Below, piece after piece: positions 8,101 through 16,547 of a stretch of 48,864 nucleotides of DNA. The notes beneath the pieces are model-generated. The model saw nothing but the letters and a program-made list of their open reading frames with translations, searched no databases and had not been told where the DNA came from. A program made the position numbers and the translations under genes. Every line of letters starts with the position of its first letter. Position 1 is the stretch's first letter. The DNA lies in NCBI RefSeq assembly GCF_019913785.1, contig NZ_JAIOHK010000012.1, positions 1-48,864 of the forward strand. Direction: 5' to 3'. The stretch is from Altibacter sp. GTDB lineage: Bacteria > Bacteroidota > Bacteroidia > Flavobacteriales > Flavobacteriaceae.

Positions 8101-9999
8101 ATGAGCGACGCTTTAAAACATGAATGTGGAATTGCCGTAGTGAGGTTGCTAAAACCATTGGAATACTACAAAGAAAAGTACGGGACCGCTTTCTACGGAA
8201 TTAACAAAATGTACTTGATGATGGAAAAGCAGCACAACCGTGGACAAGACGGTGCAGGCTTTGCCAGTATTAAGTTGAACGTAAATCCCGGAGAACGCTA
8301 TATAAGTAGAGTCCGTTCCAACGCAGCGCAACCCATTCAGGACATTTTCGCTCAAATTAATGATCGCATCAATCTCGAATTTGAAACAAACCCCGAATAC
8401 AAAGAGGATGTCACTGCTCAAAAAAAGCATATCCCCTACATTGGTGAATTGTATTTAGGTCATGTGCGCTATGGTACTTTTGGCATTAACAGTGTTGAAA
8501 ATGTACATCCATTTTTACGGCAGAATAACTGGATGCACCGAAATCTGATCATTGCGGGAAATTTTAATATGACCAATACGACCGAACTTTTTGATAGCCT
8601 TATAAAACTGGGAATGCACCCCAAGGAAAAGGCCGATACGGTTACGGTAATGGAAAAAATTGGTCATTTTTTAGACGATGCCGTCCGAAAATTATACAAA
8701 AAGGCAAAATCCAAGGGAATGACAAAAATAGAAGCCTCCCCTTATATAGCTGAAAATTTGAATTTGGCTAAAATCCTTCGGAAATCTGCAAAGAACTGGG
8801 ACGGCGGTTATGCCATGGCCGGTTTATTAGGACACGGTGATTCTTTTGTACTACGAGATCCGGCCGGAATACGGCCCGCCTATTATTACCAAGACGACGA
8901 AGTAATTGTTGTGGCTTCAGAAAGGCCTGCGATCCAGACTGTTTTCAATGTCCCTTTTGAATCCATTCGCGAAATTGAACCTGGAAATGCCCTTATCATT
9001 AAAAAGGACGGAAGTTTCGAAACATCAGAGATCTTAGAGCCTTTAGAACGAAAATCATGTTCTTTCGAGCGTATTTATTTTTCAAGAGGTAGTGATGCCG
9101 AAATCTATCAAGAACGAAAAAAATTAGGTCGGTTGGTGATGCCAAAAGTGTTGAAGGCAATCGATTACGATACGGAGAATTCGGTCTTCTCGTTTATTCC
9201 TAATACAGCTGAAACTTCCTTTTATGGGATGTTGGATGCGGCGCAAAACGAACTCAACAAACAAAAGAATGAAGCTATCCTAAAAGAGAAAGATAGTTTG
9301 ACCGAAGCGCGGCTTGAGCAAATACAGGCGCATAAGATTCGCACAGAGAAGATTGCAATCAAGGACGTCAAGCTTCGCACTTTTATTACCGATGACAGTA
9401 GTCGGGACGACTTGGTGGCACATGTATACGATGTCACCTATGGTGTGGTAAAGCCAACAGACAATTTGGTGATTATAGACGATAGCATTGTTCGTGGTAC
9501 CACCTTAAAAAAGAGTATTTTAAAAATGTTGGATCGTCTAAATCCAAAACAGATTGTGGTGGTTTCTTCGGCACCTCAAATACGATATCCCGACTGTTAT
9601 GGCATTGACATGGCGCGTTTGGAGCATTTGATCGCGTTTAATGCGGCCTTGGCATTACACAAGGATAGAGGAACCTATGATATCGTAGAAGAGATCTATC
9701 ACAAATGTAAAAAGCAATTGGAATTGGTGGACAGTGAGGTGATCAATCATGTAAAAGAGCTATATGCCCCTTTTAGTGATGAAGAAATTTCAGACAAGAT
9801 TGCCCATATTATTGGTGATAACAATATCAATGCAAAGGTTAAACTGATATTTCAATCGGTAAGTGACCTACACAAAGCCTGTCCAAATAATTTGGGTGAT
9901 TGGTACTTTACCGGAGAATATCCAACGGCTGGTGGAAACAGGGTGGTGAATAAAGCCTTTATACATTTCTACGAAGGAAATCCTGAAAGAGCCTATTAA
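8101..9999 (+). CDS. Long PurF-like amidophosphoribosyltransferase
   Basis: This 632-residue protein is well above the roughly 450-510 residues of classical PurF, the first committed enzyme of purine synthesis. The N-terminal glutaminase domain has Cys9 (HECGIAVV), exposed only if an eight-residue propeptide is removed. Other glutaminase landmarks are KQHNRGQDGAGF at 43-54 and GHVRYGTFG at 120-128. YFSRGSD (326-332) and the PRPP loop IIDDSIVRGTT (458-468) mark the phosphoribosyltransferase domain. Residues of about 378-425 form a Lys/Glu-rich insertion, likely helical. About 120 extra C-terminal residues follow the transferase core. Catalytic elements look intact. A second, classical purF may exist elsewhere in the genome, so I leave the symbol blank. 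No gene follows for 1.27 kb. Confidence 0.88.
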   Translation: MSDALKHECGIAVVRLLKPLEYYKEKYGTAFYGINKMYLMMEKQHNRGQDGAGFASIKLNVNPGERYISRVRSNAAQPIQDIFAQINDRINLEFETNPEYKEDVTAQKKHIPYIGELYLGHVRYGTFGINSVENVHPFLRQNNWMHRNLIIAGNFNMTNTTELFDSLIKLGMHPKEKADTVTVMEKIGHFLDDAVRKLYKKAKSKGMTKIEASPYIAENLNLAKILRKSAKNWDGGYAMAGLLGHGDSFVLRDPAGIRPAYYYQDDEVIVVASERPAIQTVFNVPFESIREIEPGNALIIKKDGSFETSEILEPLERKSCSFERIYFSRGSDAEIYQERKKLGRLVMPKVLKAIDYDTENSVFSFIPNTAETSFYGMLDAAQNELNKQKNEAILKEKDSLTEARLEQIQAHKIRTEKIAIKDVKLRTFITDDSSRDDLVAHVYDVTYGVVKPTDNLVIIDDSIVRGTTLKKSILKMLDRLNPKQIVVVSSAPQIRYPDCYGIDMARLEHLIAFNAALALHKDRGTYDIVEEIYHKCKKQLELVDSEVINHVKELYAPFSDEEISDKIAHIIGDNNINAKVKLIFQSVSDLHKACPNNLGDWYFTGEYPTAGGNRVVNKAFIHFYEGNPERAY

Positions 10000-10105
10000 G
10001 ACGTTAAATCTTCTTCAAAACAGGTCAAAAGCTGCTCTTTATCGAATATAGAAATCACTTTATCCAAAAGTAGGAAAAATCTGTAATTGAGATGCTTTTT
10101 TGACA

Positions 10106-10113
10106 TATATTTG
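10106..10113 (+). promoter_or_regulatory. -7 box of RNA-like repeat, copy 1
   Basis: TATATTTG matches TAnnTTTG and lies 6 bases before the conserved block that starts ACCATAGCATAAG. A TTG at 10087-10089 lies 16 bases upstream, slightly short for a -33 box. The same TATATTTG is found at the same place in copy 2. Confidence 0.45.
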
Positions 10114-10118
10114 CTTCA

Positions 10119-10195
10119 TACCATAGCATAAGTAGGTTAAGTTCATGGTAAGATTTGGGGCAAAAAGGTAAACATCTTGTTTACCTTTTTTTTTT
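10119..10195 (+). ncRNA. Candidate small RNA, copy 1
   Basis: The unit begins about 6 bases after a TATATTTG box. It has a 5' pairing (ACCAT with ATGGT, 10120-10150), a short linker (GATTTGGGGC) and a terminator hairpin (GGTAAACA pairing with TGTTTACC) followed by nine T residues ending at 10195. The bases around it (GATTTGGGGC before, GCCCCAAATC after) extend the stem outward. Promoter box, transcription start spacing and terminator together suggest an RNA of about 77 nt. It could also be only a terminator for the purF-like gene, or a mobile palindromic repeat. No known RNA family was recognised. Confidence 0.45.
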
Positions 10196-10212
10196 GCCCC
10201 AAATCGTGGGGT

Positions 10213-10520
10213 GGCGACCGAAGGGAGCCGTTTTCTTTCTTCTACGCCTTGTTTACCTATTTGATTACTGTATGCCGCTGACGTGGGTATCTCTGTCAAA
10301 GGTCCACCCACCTTCGCGCTTTGTGTTATTTTGGGCAAGCCGGATCTTAGGTTTTGTCAAACAAAACTACACGCGGTTAGATGGCGACCGAAAGGAGCCG
10401 TTTTCTTTCTTCTACGCCTTGTTTACCTATTTGATTACTGCATGCCACTGACGTGGGTATCTCTGTCAAAGGTCCACCCACCTTCGCGCCTTGTGTTATT
10501 TTGGGCAAGCAGGGTCTTCG
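10213..10520 (+). repeat. Tandem repeat block A, two copies of about 170 bp
   Basis: Copy 1 starts at 10213 and copy 2 at 10383, a period of 170. Both begin GGCGACCGAA(G/A)GGAGCC, a small imperfect palindrome, then run through TTTTCTTTCTTCTACGCC, GTTTACCTATTTGATTACTG and GGTCCACCCACCTTCGCGC to TTATTTTGGGCAAGC. Copy 2 ends near 10520. The copies are nearly identical apart from scattered substitutions, so the duplication looks fairly recent. Function is unknown. Confidence 0.85.
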
Positions 10521-10717
10521 TTTTTGGAGATTAAGAGCTGAATCTGCCGAAAATTTTATAAATTTATGAAGTATTCTATCTTGCAAGTCATAAAGAATTT
10601 GGCAACGTTTTTTTATTATCCTACTGACTTAATAGATGATTCCTATACAATAACTGCTTTTCAACGAAAAAAACCGTTATTGGTCTAAAAGTTTATTTTA
10701 TCAAAAAAATTATCGCA

Positions 10718-10725
10718 TATATTTG
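10718..10725 (+). promoter_or_regulatory. -7 box of RNA-like repeat, copy 2
   Basis: TATATTTG lies 5 bases before the second ACCATAGCATAAG block, matching copy 1. The sequence further upstream differs from copy 1 and I found no TTG at a good spacing. Confidence 0.4.
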
Positions 10726-10729
10726 ATTA

Positions 10730-10803
10730 TACCATAGCATAAGTAGGTTAAGTTCATGGTAGATTTGGGGCAAAAAAAGGTAAACGCTTGTTTACCTTTT
10801 TTT
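10730..10803 (+). ncRNA. Candidate small RNA, copy 2
   Basis: This is the second copy of the unit at 10119. The first 30 bases (ACCATAGCATAAG through GTTCATGGT) are unchanged. The linker has lost one base, and the terminator stem GGTAAAC/GTTTACC is kept although its loop changed. Seven T residues end at 10803. The outer stem has one mismatch (TGCGCC against GGGGCA). Because the lost base would shift any reading frame, the conservation points to RNA or DNA structure and not to a peptide. Confidence 0.42.
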
Positions 10804-10823
10804 ATGCGCCAAATCGTAGGGGT

Positions 10824-11206
10824 GGCGACCGAAGGGAGCCGTTTTCTTTTCCTCGACTGCATGTTTACCAATTTCATTACTGCTAGCCACTGACGCGGGT
10901 ATCTTTATCAAATGTCCACCCAGCTTCAAGCTTTGCACTATTTTGGGTAAGCCGGATCTTAGGTTTTGTCAAACAAAAAAGTGGGCGACCGAAGGGAGCC
11001 GTTTTCTTTTCTTCGATTGCTTGTTTACTAATTTGATTACTGCTAGCAGCTGACGTGGGTTTCTTCATCAAATGTCCACTCACCTTCGCGCTTTGCGCTA
11101 TTTTGGGCAAGCTGGATATTCGATTTTGCTGCGTAAAATTTCATTTCGATAAGGTGGCGACCGAAGGGAGCCGTTTCTCTTCTGTTACGACTTGTCTTCT
11201 AATTTA
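10824..11206 (+). repeat. Tandem repeat block B, three copies of about 160-172 bp
   Basis: Copies start at 10824, 10984 and 11156 (periods 160 and 172). The last is cut short at about 11206 after GCCGTTTCTCTTC. They share GGCGACCGAAGGGAGCC and the later TCCAC(C/T)CA and TTTTGGG(C/T)AAGC blocks with block A but have diverged more from it. The block follows the second RNA-like unit just as block A follows the first, so the ancestral duplicated module was RNA unit plus repeats. Confidence 0.82.
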
Positions 11207-11220
11207 ATTATTAAAAAACA

Positions 11221-11245
11221 AAAAGCCCACCAATGGTGGGCTTTT
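11221..11245 (-). terminator. Bidirectional terminator after sod
   Basis: A perfect 11-bp stem (AAAAGCCCACC with GGTGGGCTTTT) and three-base loop lies 20 bp past the sod stop. On the minus strand it is followed by a T-rich run, so it ends the sod transcript. On the plus strand it closes the repeat region. Confidence 0.88.
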
Positions 11246-11265
11246 CAATAAATCTAAATCTAAGA

Positions 11266-11874
11266 TTATTTACTTTTTTGATATCGCGCCGATACCTCTG
11301 TCCAATTGATTACATTGAAAAAAGCATTGACATAATCGGGTCTGCGATTTTGATAATTCAGATAGTACGCATGCTCCCAAACATCGAGTCCCAATATTGG
11401 CGTCCCGTTACATTTCACACCGGGCATTAAAGGGTTATCTTGATTTGGCGTAGAACACACAGTTACATCTCCTCCTTTATGAACACATAACCAAGCCCAA
11501 CCCGATCCAAACTGAGTTTTCGCAGCATTTGAAAAGGCTTCTTTAAAGGCGTCAAAATTTCCGTACGCCTTTTTAATGGCGTCAGCCAATTCGCCGGTAG
11601 GCGCTCCGCCACCATTTGGTGACATCACCGCCCAAAACAAGCTGTGATTGTAATAACCACCGCCATTATTTCGAACAGCCATATTATTCATATCTAAATT
11701 CAATAGAATATTTTCGATGGTTTTACCTTCCAAATCGGTTCCGGCGATGGCCCCGTTTAAATTGTTGGTATATCCCTGGTGGTGTTTTCCGTGATGGATC
11801 TCCATCGTTCTGGCATCAATATGTGGTTCTAATGCATTATGAGCATAAGGTAAGTTTGGTAATTCAAATGACAT
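11266..11874 (-). CDS. sod: Superoxide dismutase (Mn/Fe)
   Basis: This 202-residue cytoplasmic enzyme dismutates superoxide to hydrogen peroxide and oxygen. Metal ligands are visible: the His27/28 region in EIHHGKHH, His77 in YYNHSLFW, and Asp164 and His168 in DVWEHAYYL. The [10 protein letters not shown] segment and the Gln in PNQDNP resemble the manganese or cambialistic type more than strict iron enzymes, which is inference. There is no signal peptide. The gene is monocistronic, with a terminator just downstream and a TATTTTTG box about 39 bp upstream. Confidence 0.97.
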   Translation of the reverse strand: MSFELPNLPYAHNALEPHIDARTMEIHHGKHHQGYTNNLNGAIAGTDLEGKTIENILLNLDMNNMAVRNNGGGYYNHSLFWAVMSPNGGGAPTGELADAIKKAYGNFDAFKEAFSNAAKTQFGSGWAWLCVHKGGDVTVCSTPNQDNPLMPGVKCNGTPILGLDVWEHAYYLNYQNRRPDYVNAFFNVINWTEVSARYQKSK

Positions 11875-11912
11875 GATTTTACTTTTTTTGGTGAGTACTT
11901 CATTTATAATTT

Positions 11913-11920
11913 CAAAAATA
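11913..11920 (-). promoter_or_regulatory. Candidate -7 box for sod
   Basis: The minus strand reads TATTTTTG, matching TAnnTTTG, 39 bases before the sod ATG. No convincing -33 TTG was seen. Confidence 0.35.
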
Positions 11921-12036
11921 CGTATTAATACCTTGAAAAACTGTTATAGCTTTTATAAGATTTCTATACATCTATAGATAATCTTGATAAAACAATGCTA
12001 TACCTTCACTTTTTAATATCTTAGTAAAAAAGTCGT

Positions 12037-15000
12037 TTGCAAGAATCCGCCGCATTTACAATTTATAATGCCTCTGCCGGGAGCGGTAAAACCTTTACCC
12101 TGGTAAAGGAGTACCTCAAGCTCATATTACAGTCGCAAAAAGTAGGCTATTACAAGCATCTTTTGGCTATCACCTTTACGAATAAGGCCGTCGCCGAAAT
12201 GAAACAGAGAATCATTAATAATCTCGTATTGTTTTCAGAACCTGAAGTGCTTTCAAATCCTCCCGAAATGTTACTCTTACTCAGTGAAGAAACAACCCTC
12301 TCTGTTGCTGAATTACACGAGCGATCTCAAAAAATACTGAAACACCTGCTCCACAACTATGCAGGGTTTACCATCGAAACCATTGATAGGTTTAATCATC
12401 AACTGTTGCGAACCTTTGCCAAAGACCTAAAACTGCCTCAAAACTTTGAAGTAAGTCTGGAAGCACCTCAATTACTTGCTGAAGCAGTGGACCAACTCAT
12501 AGCCAGAGCGGGGATTAATGATGAAATCACCAGCGTCTTACTGGATTTTGCTATAGAAAAGACCGACGATGACAAATCCTGGGATATTGCCAAGGATATT
12601 GCCGAAGCTGCACAAATTATTCTGAATGAGAACGATGCACCCCATCTGGCGAAACTAAAGGACAAATCGTTAGCTGATTTTATAGCGTTTAAGAAGCAGC
12701 TTGTTGCCGGCAAATTGCAACTATCAGAAAAAATTAAAACAAAGGCTTCAGAAACATTGCAACTTATTGAAGAGGCAGGATTGCAATTTGATGATTTCAG
12801 CAGTGGCTATTTGCCAAAACATTTTCAGCATCTCGCTTCAGAGAACTTTGGGGTAAATTTTGGCGCCAAATGGCAAGAAACACTAAAGGACAAGCCACTG
12901 TATCCGGGGAGGGTGGCAAAAGAAACTCCGGAATTAGTTCCCGTTATAGATGAATTAGCCCCGGTATTTGCTGCAAATTTTGAATCTACCAAAGAATGGG
13001 TTTTTCAGGTATTCCTTTATGAAACTGTCTTAAAAAATATCACGCCGCTTTCGGTAGTGAATTTGGTGAATCAAGAATTGGAAACTATAAAAACAGAGAG
13101 AGGCTTGTTGCCGATTTCCGAATTTAACGCACTCATCAACAACGAAATAAAAAATCAGCCGGCTCCTTTTATCTATGAACGCCTGGGAGAGAAATACCGT
13201 CACTTTTTTATTGACGAATTTCAAGACACCTCCTTATTACAATGGCAGAATCTAATTCCGTTGATCGACAATGCACTCTCACAACAAACGGTAGATGAAG
13301 AACAAGGCAGTTTAATGCTTGTAGGAGATGCGAAACAGGCTATTTATCGCTGGAGAGGGGGGCTTCCCGAACAGTTTATTAATTTATATGGTACCGAAAA
13401 CCCCTTTTCTATTTCCGAAAAAAAAGTGCTCAATTTGGAGACCAATTACCGCAGTTGTGATACCGTAATCGATTTCAACAATGCATTTTTCAGTTTTACG
13501 GCAGCCTATTTTGGGAATATAAACCACCAAGACCTTTATAAAATTGGGAACAACCAACATACTACTCAAAAAAAGGGCGGTTATGTAAAATTCGAATTTA
13601 TTACGCCCGAAAACAAATCGGAAGCACACGAACAATACGCCGAAAAAGTTGTTGATACTATTAAAAATGTAACGGATAACGGTTTTAAATTTGGTGATAT
13701 CTGTGTGTTGACCCGAACTAAAAAGGAGGGCATCTTGCTGGGAGCTTCGTTACTGGAACAGGAGATTCCCATTATTTCTTCGGAAACATTGCTGCTGCAA
13801 CATTCTCCTTTGGCACAATGTGTTTTAGACGCTATTTCACTTCATGTATATCCCGAAAATGAAGAAGTGAAAATGAGCTTATTGACCTTTTTACATGAGC
13901 ATTTTGAAATTTCTGAACCCAAACACACCTTTTTTAACAAACTACTTCCCAGATCACCCGAAGCATTCGAACAAGGCCTTAATGCCTACGGGATTACCTT
14001 TAGTTTTGAGGCATTGCGATCGATTTCCTTATACGAAAGTTGTGAATACTGTATCGAACGATTTCAATTGTATAAAAAAGCAGATGGTTACTTACTGGGC
14101 TTTATGGACCTAGTTCATGAATTTCAGCAGCAACCACAAGCCGGAAAATTGGCATTTATAAAATATTGGGAAACCAAAAAAGATACGGCCAGTGCCACTT
14201 CCGGTCTTGCCACCAATGCAGTCCAATTAATGACCATTCACAAGGCAAAAGGGTTGGAATTTCCGGTGGTTATATTTCCCTATGCCGATGTAGCCCTATA
14301 TACCGAACGCAATGCAAAGACCTGGTACCCTTGGTTAGACGAAACCGATATCTTTGATGAAGTCTATATAAATTTCAATAAAAACATAGCCGAATTTGGA
14401 GATATTGGCGCTTCCATATACCAAGAACGGAGGGAAACCCTAGAATTAGACAATATTAATCTGCTGTATGTCACACTCACTCGAGCAATCGAGCAGCTGT
14501 ATATCTTTTCAGAAATTCCAAAGCAAAGCAAAGCCGAAGCGCCAAAAACCTTCAATGACTTGTTTGGTGCCTTTTTAAAGGAACGTGGAATGTGGAACGA
14601 AAATATGTTGTTTGCCGAATTTGGCTCAGCCGAAAGATCTCTTCAGGCAGAAAAAGACGTACATATAGATCAGGTTTCTTTAGACTATCTGGTAAGCTCC
14701 CCCAATGCTCATGATTTGCGAATTGTATCTGCCGAGGCACGGTTATGGGACACAGATACCGAAACAGCCATTGCGATTGGAAATTTATTACATGAGACCA
14801 TGGCACTCATTAAAACAACTGCCGATGTGCGTATTGTCCTCGACGCATTGAAGAAGAGGGCGATATATACGCCCGAAGAAATCGAAAGACTTCGAAAACT
14901 GGTCCTATCTATTGTAGAACAGCCCGAACTGATTCATTTATTTACAGCGTCTCAAGAGCAGGTAGAGAACGAGCGTGATATTATCACGGCCAAAGAAGAG

Positions 15001-15198
15001 GTTCTTCGTCCCGATCGTTTAATTTTTCATGATAATACTTCTGTAAGTATTGTAGACTACAAGACCGGACTTCCTAACGAATTGCACGAGTCGCAAATAA
15101 ACAGATACGCTTCGGCATTAGAAGAAATGAATTTCAATATTTCAGAAAAAATATTGGTTTATGTTTCCGAAGAAAGCATTTTCATAAATAAAGTATAA
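12037..15198 (+). CDS. AddA-like UvrD/RecB-family helicase-nuclease
   Basis: The 1053-residue protein has all superfamily 1 helicase motifs: Walker A ASAGSGKT (12-19), FTNKAVAEMK, Walker B DEFQDTS (393-399), GDAKQAIYRWRGG, LETNYRS, MTIHKAKGLEFPVV and LYVTLTRA. A RecB-type nuclease domain ends the protein, with PDR, then Asp1007-Tyr-Lys (IVDYKTG) and the Q-x-x-x-Y helix (QINRYASAL). This matches AddA, which with AddB resects double-strand breaks for recombination. The start is a TTG at 12037. The family usually begins just before FTIYNASAGSGKT, and no ATG is available. A separate AddB-like gene is 2.8 kb downstream. Confidence 0.93.
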   Translation: MQESAAFTIYNASAGSGKTFTLVKEYLKLILQSQKVGYYKHLLAITFTNKAVAEMKQRIINNLVLFSEPEVLSNPPEMLLLLSEETTLSVAELHERSQKILKHLLHNYAGFTIETIDRFNHQLLRTFAKDLKLPQNFEVSLEAPQLLAEAVDQLIARAGINDEITSVLLDFAIEKTDDDKSWDIAKDIAEAAQIILNENDAPHLAKLKDKSLADFIAFKKQLVAGKLQLSEKIKTKASETLQLIEEAGLQFDDFSSGYLPKHFQHLASENFGVNFGAKWQETLKDKPLYPGRVAKETPELVPVIDELAPVFAANFESTKEWVFQVFLYETVLKNITPLSVVNLVNQELETIKTERGLLPISEFNALINNEIKNQPAPFIYERLGEKYRHFFIDEFQDTSLLQWQNLIPLIDNALSQQTVDEEQGSLMLVGDAKQAIYRWRGGLPEQFINLYGTENPFSISEKKVLNLETNYRSCDTVIDFNNAFFSFTAAYFGNINHQDLYKIGNNQHTTQKKGGYVKFEFITPENKSEAHEQYAEKVVDTIKNVTDNGFKFGDICVLTRTKKEGILLGASLLEQEIPIISSETLLLQHSPLAQCVLDAISLHVYPENEEVKMSLLTFLHEHFEISEPKHTFFNKLLPRSPEAFEQGLNAYGITFSFEALRSISLYESCEYCIERFQLYKKADGYLLGFMDLVHEFQQQPQAGKLAFIKYWETKKDTASATSGLATNAVQLMTIHKAKGLEFPVVIFPYADVALYTERNAKTWYPWLDETDIFDEVYINFNKNIAEFGDIGASIYQERRETLELDNINLLYVTLTRAIEQLYIFSEIPKQSKAEAPKTFNDLFGAFLKERGMWNENMLFAEFGSAERSLQAEKDVHIDQVSLDYLVSSPNAHDLRIVSAEARLWDTDTETAIAIGNLLHETMALIKTTADVRIVLDALKKRAIYTPEEIERLRKLVLSIVEQPELIHLFTASQEQVENERDIITAKEEVLRPDRLIFHDNTSVSIVDYKTGLPNELHESQINRYASALEEMNFNISEKILVYVSEESIFINKV

Positions 15199-15225
15199 AT
15201 TTGAACTCTCAAAATTGAGCATAGT

Positions 15226-16425
15226 ATGTACGGAAAAATAAAAGAACATCTTCAAAACGAATTACAGGATATAAAGGACAACGGCCTTTATAAAAAAGAA
15301 CGGATTATCACATCTGCACAAGGCGCCGAAATTACCATTTCAACGGGGCAAAAAGTGATTAATTTTTGTGCTAACAATTATTTGGGGCTTTCCTCCGATA
15401 AAGAAGTAATTCAGGCTGCCAAAGACACCATGGATACACATGGTTTTGGGGTATCCTCGGTGCGTTTTATCTGTGGCACGCAAGACATTCACAAAGAATT
15501 AGAAAAAAAGATCGCCGATTTTTACAACACAGAAGACACAATTCTATATGCTGCCGCATTCGACGCTAATGGCGGTGCTTTCGAGCCACTTTTAGGCCCC
15601 GAAGATGCGATAATTTCAGATTCGCTTAACCACGCGTCTATTATCGATGGCGTACGTTTGTGTAAGGCAGCCCGTTATCGCTATGAAAATAATAATATGG
15701 CAGACCTCGAAAAGCAACTCATCGCCGCTAATGAAGCAGGTGCCCGATTTAAAATAATTGTTACCGATGGTGTTTTCTCCATGGATGGCTTGGTAGCTCC
15801 TCTCGACAAGATTTGTGATCTGGCTGATGCTTATGATGCCATGGTAATGATCGACGAATGTCACGCCACCGGATTTATTGGAGAAACTGGACGAGGAACC
15901 CTCGAAGAAAAGGGTGTTATGGGTAGAATTGATATCATCACAGGCACTCTAGGGAAGGCCTTAGGAGGTGCAATGGGGGGATATACTACCGGAAAAAAAG
16001 AGATTATTGAAATTTTACGGCAAAGATCGCGTCCATATTTATTCTCAAATTCGCTGGCACCGGCTATTGTTGGTGCATCTATTAAGGTATTTGATATGTT
16101 GTCGAAAGACACCCAACTTCGTGATAGGCTAGCACAAAATACTGCCTATTTTAAGAAGGGTATGAAAGACGCCGGATTTGATATAATAGATGGAGATTCG
16201 GCCATTGTTCCGGTGATGTTATACGACGCGCAACTATCTCAAAACATGGCAGATATGCTGTTGGAAGAAGGGATTTACGTGATCGGTTTCTTCTTTCCGG
16301 TAGTACCCAAAGGAAAAGCTAGAATTAGAGTGCAATTATCGGCTGCCCACACTAAGAATCACCTGGATAAAGCAATTGCTGCCTTTAAAAAAGTAGGGGT
16401 AAAACTTAATATAATTGAAGGATAA
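15226..16425 (+). CDS. kbl: Glycine C-acetyltransferase (2-amino-3-ketobutyrate CoA ligase)
   Basis: This PLP enzyme, 399 residues long, converts 2-amino-3-ketobutyrate and CoA to glycine and acetyl-CoA in threonine breakdown. It belongs to the alpha-oxoamine synthase family. The PLP lysine is Lys244 in [15 protein letters not shown]. The preceding [15 protein letters not shown] and the N-terminal [11 protein letters not shown] are typical and favour Kbl over the related BioF. No threonine dehydrogenase gene is adjacent. It is 27 bp after the AddA-like gene and could share its transcript. Confidence 0.93.
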   Translation: MYGKIKEHLQNELQDIKDNGLYKKERIITSAQGAEITISTGQKVINFCANNYLGLSSDKEVIQAAKDTMDTHGFGVSSVRFICGTQDIHKELEKKIADFYNTEDTILYAAAFDANGGAFEPLLGPEDAIISDSLNHASIIDGVRLCKAARYRYENNNMADLEKQLIAANEAGARFKIIVTDGVFSMDGLVAPLDKICDLADAYDAMVMIDECHATGFIGETGRGTLEEKGVMGRIDIITGTLGKALGGAMGGYTTGKKEIIEILRQRSRPYLFSNSLAPAIVGASIKVFDMLSKDTQLRDRLAQNTAYFKKGMKDAGFDIIDGDSAIVPVMLYDAQLSQNMADMLLEEGIYVIGFFFPVVPKGKARIRVQLSAAHTKNHLDKAIAAFKKVGVKLNIIEG

Positions 16426-16482
16426 GTAGTTTTATTTATATATTATTGCATTTATATTTATAAAAATTTTAATAGATTTGCT

Positions 16483-16513
16483 TTTGTTTATAAGTTTTAA
16501 CAACTTACTTTTG
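16483..16513 (+). promoter_or_regulatory. Promoter of the ompA-like gene
   Basis: TTTG at 16483-16486 and TACTTTTG at 16506-16513, spacer 19, is the best Bacteroidota-type promoter in the window. It is followed by a 34-base AT-rich leader typical of highly expressed genes in this phylum. Confidence 0.65.
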
Positions 16514-16547
16514 CTCTAATTAACACTTAAAAATTAAACAATCGAAT

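Larger units (their letters stand above)
10000..11265. other. Gene-free, repeat-rich interval between the purF-like gene and sod
   Basis: I see no credible protein gene in these 1266 bases. The interval holds two copies of a short promoter-hairpin-terminator unit (10106-10206 and 10718-10815), five copies of a 160-172 bp repeat (starting at 10213, 10383, 10824, 10984 and 11156), a unique AT-rich stretch at about 10521-10717, and a bidirectional terminator at 11221-11245. Open frames cross the repeats in both directions, but they shift frame between copies. Confidence 0.85.

Noticed and set aside
10145-10175. A short leader-peptide frame (MVRFGAKR then stop) before the terminator in copy 1
   Set aside because: Copy 2 lacks one base here and the frame is lost, while the hairpin is kept. 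An attenuator peptide is not supported.
10060-11110. Several open frames of 65-98 codons across the repeat region on both strands
   Set aside because: They follow the repeat period, change frame from copy to copy and have no family signal, so they are by-products of the repeats.
10000-11265. Degenerate insertion sequence between the purF-like gene and sod
   Set aside because: No transposase remnant, no matching terminal inverted repeats and no target-site duplication are seen.
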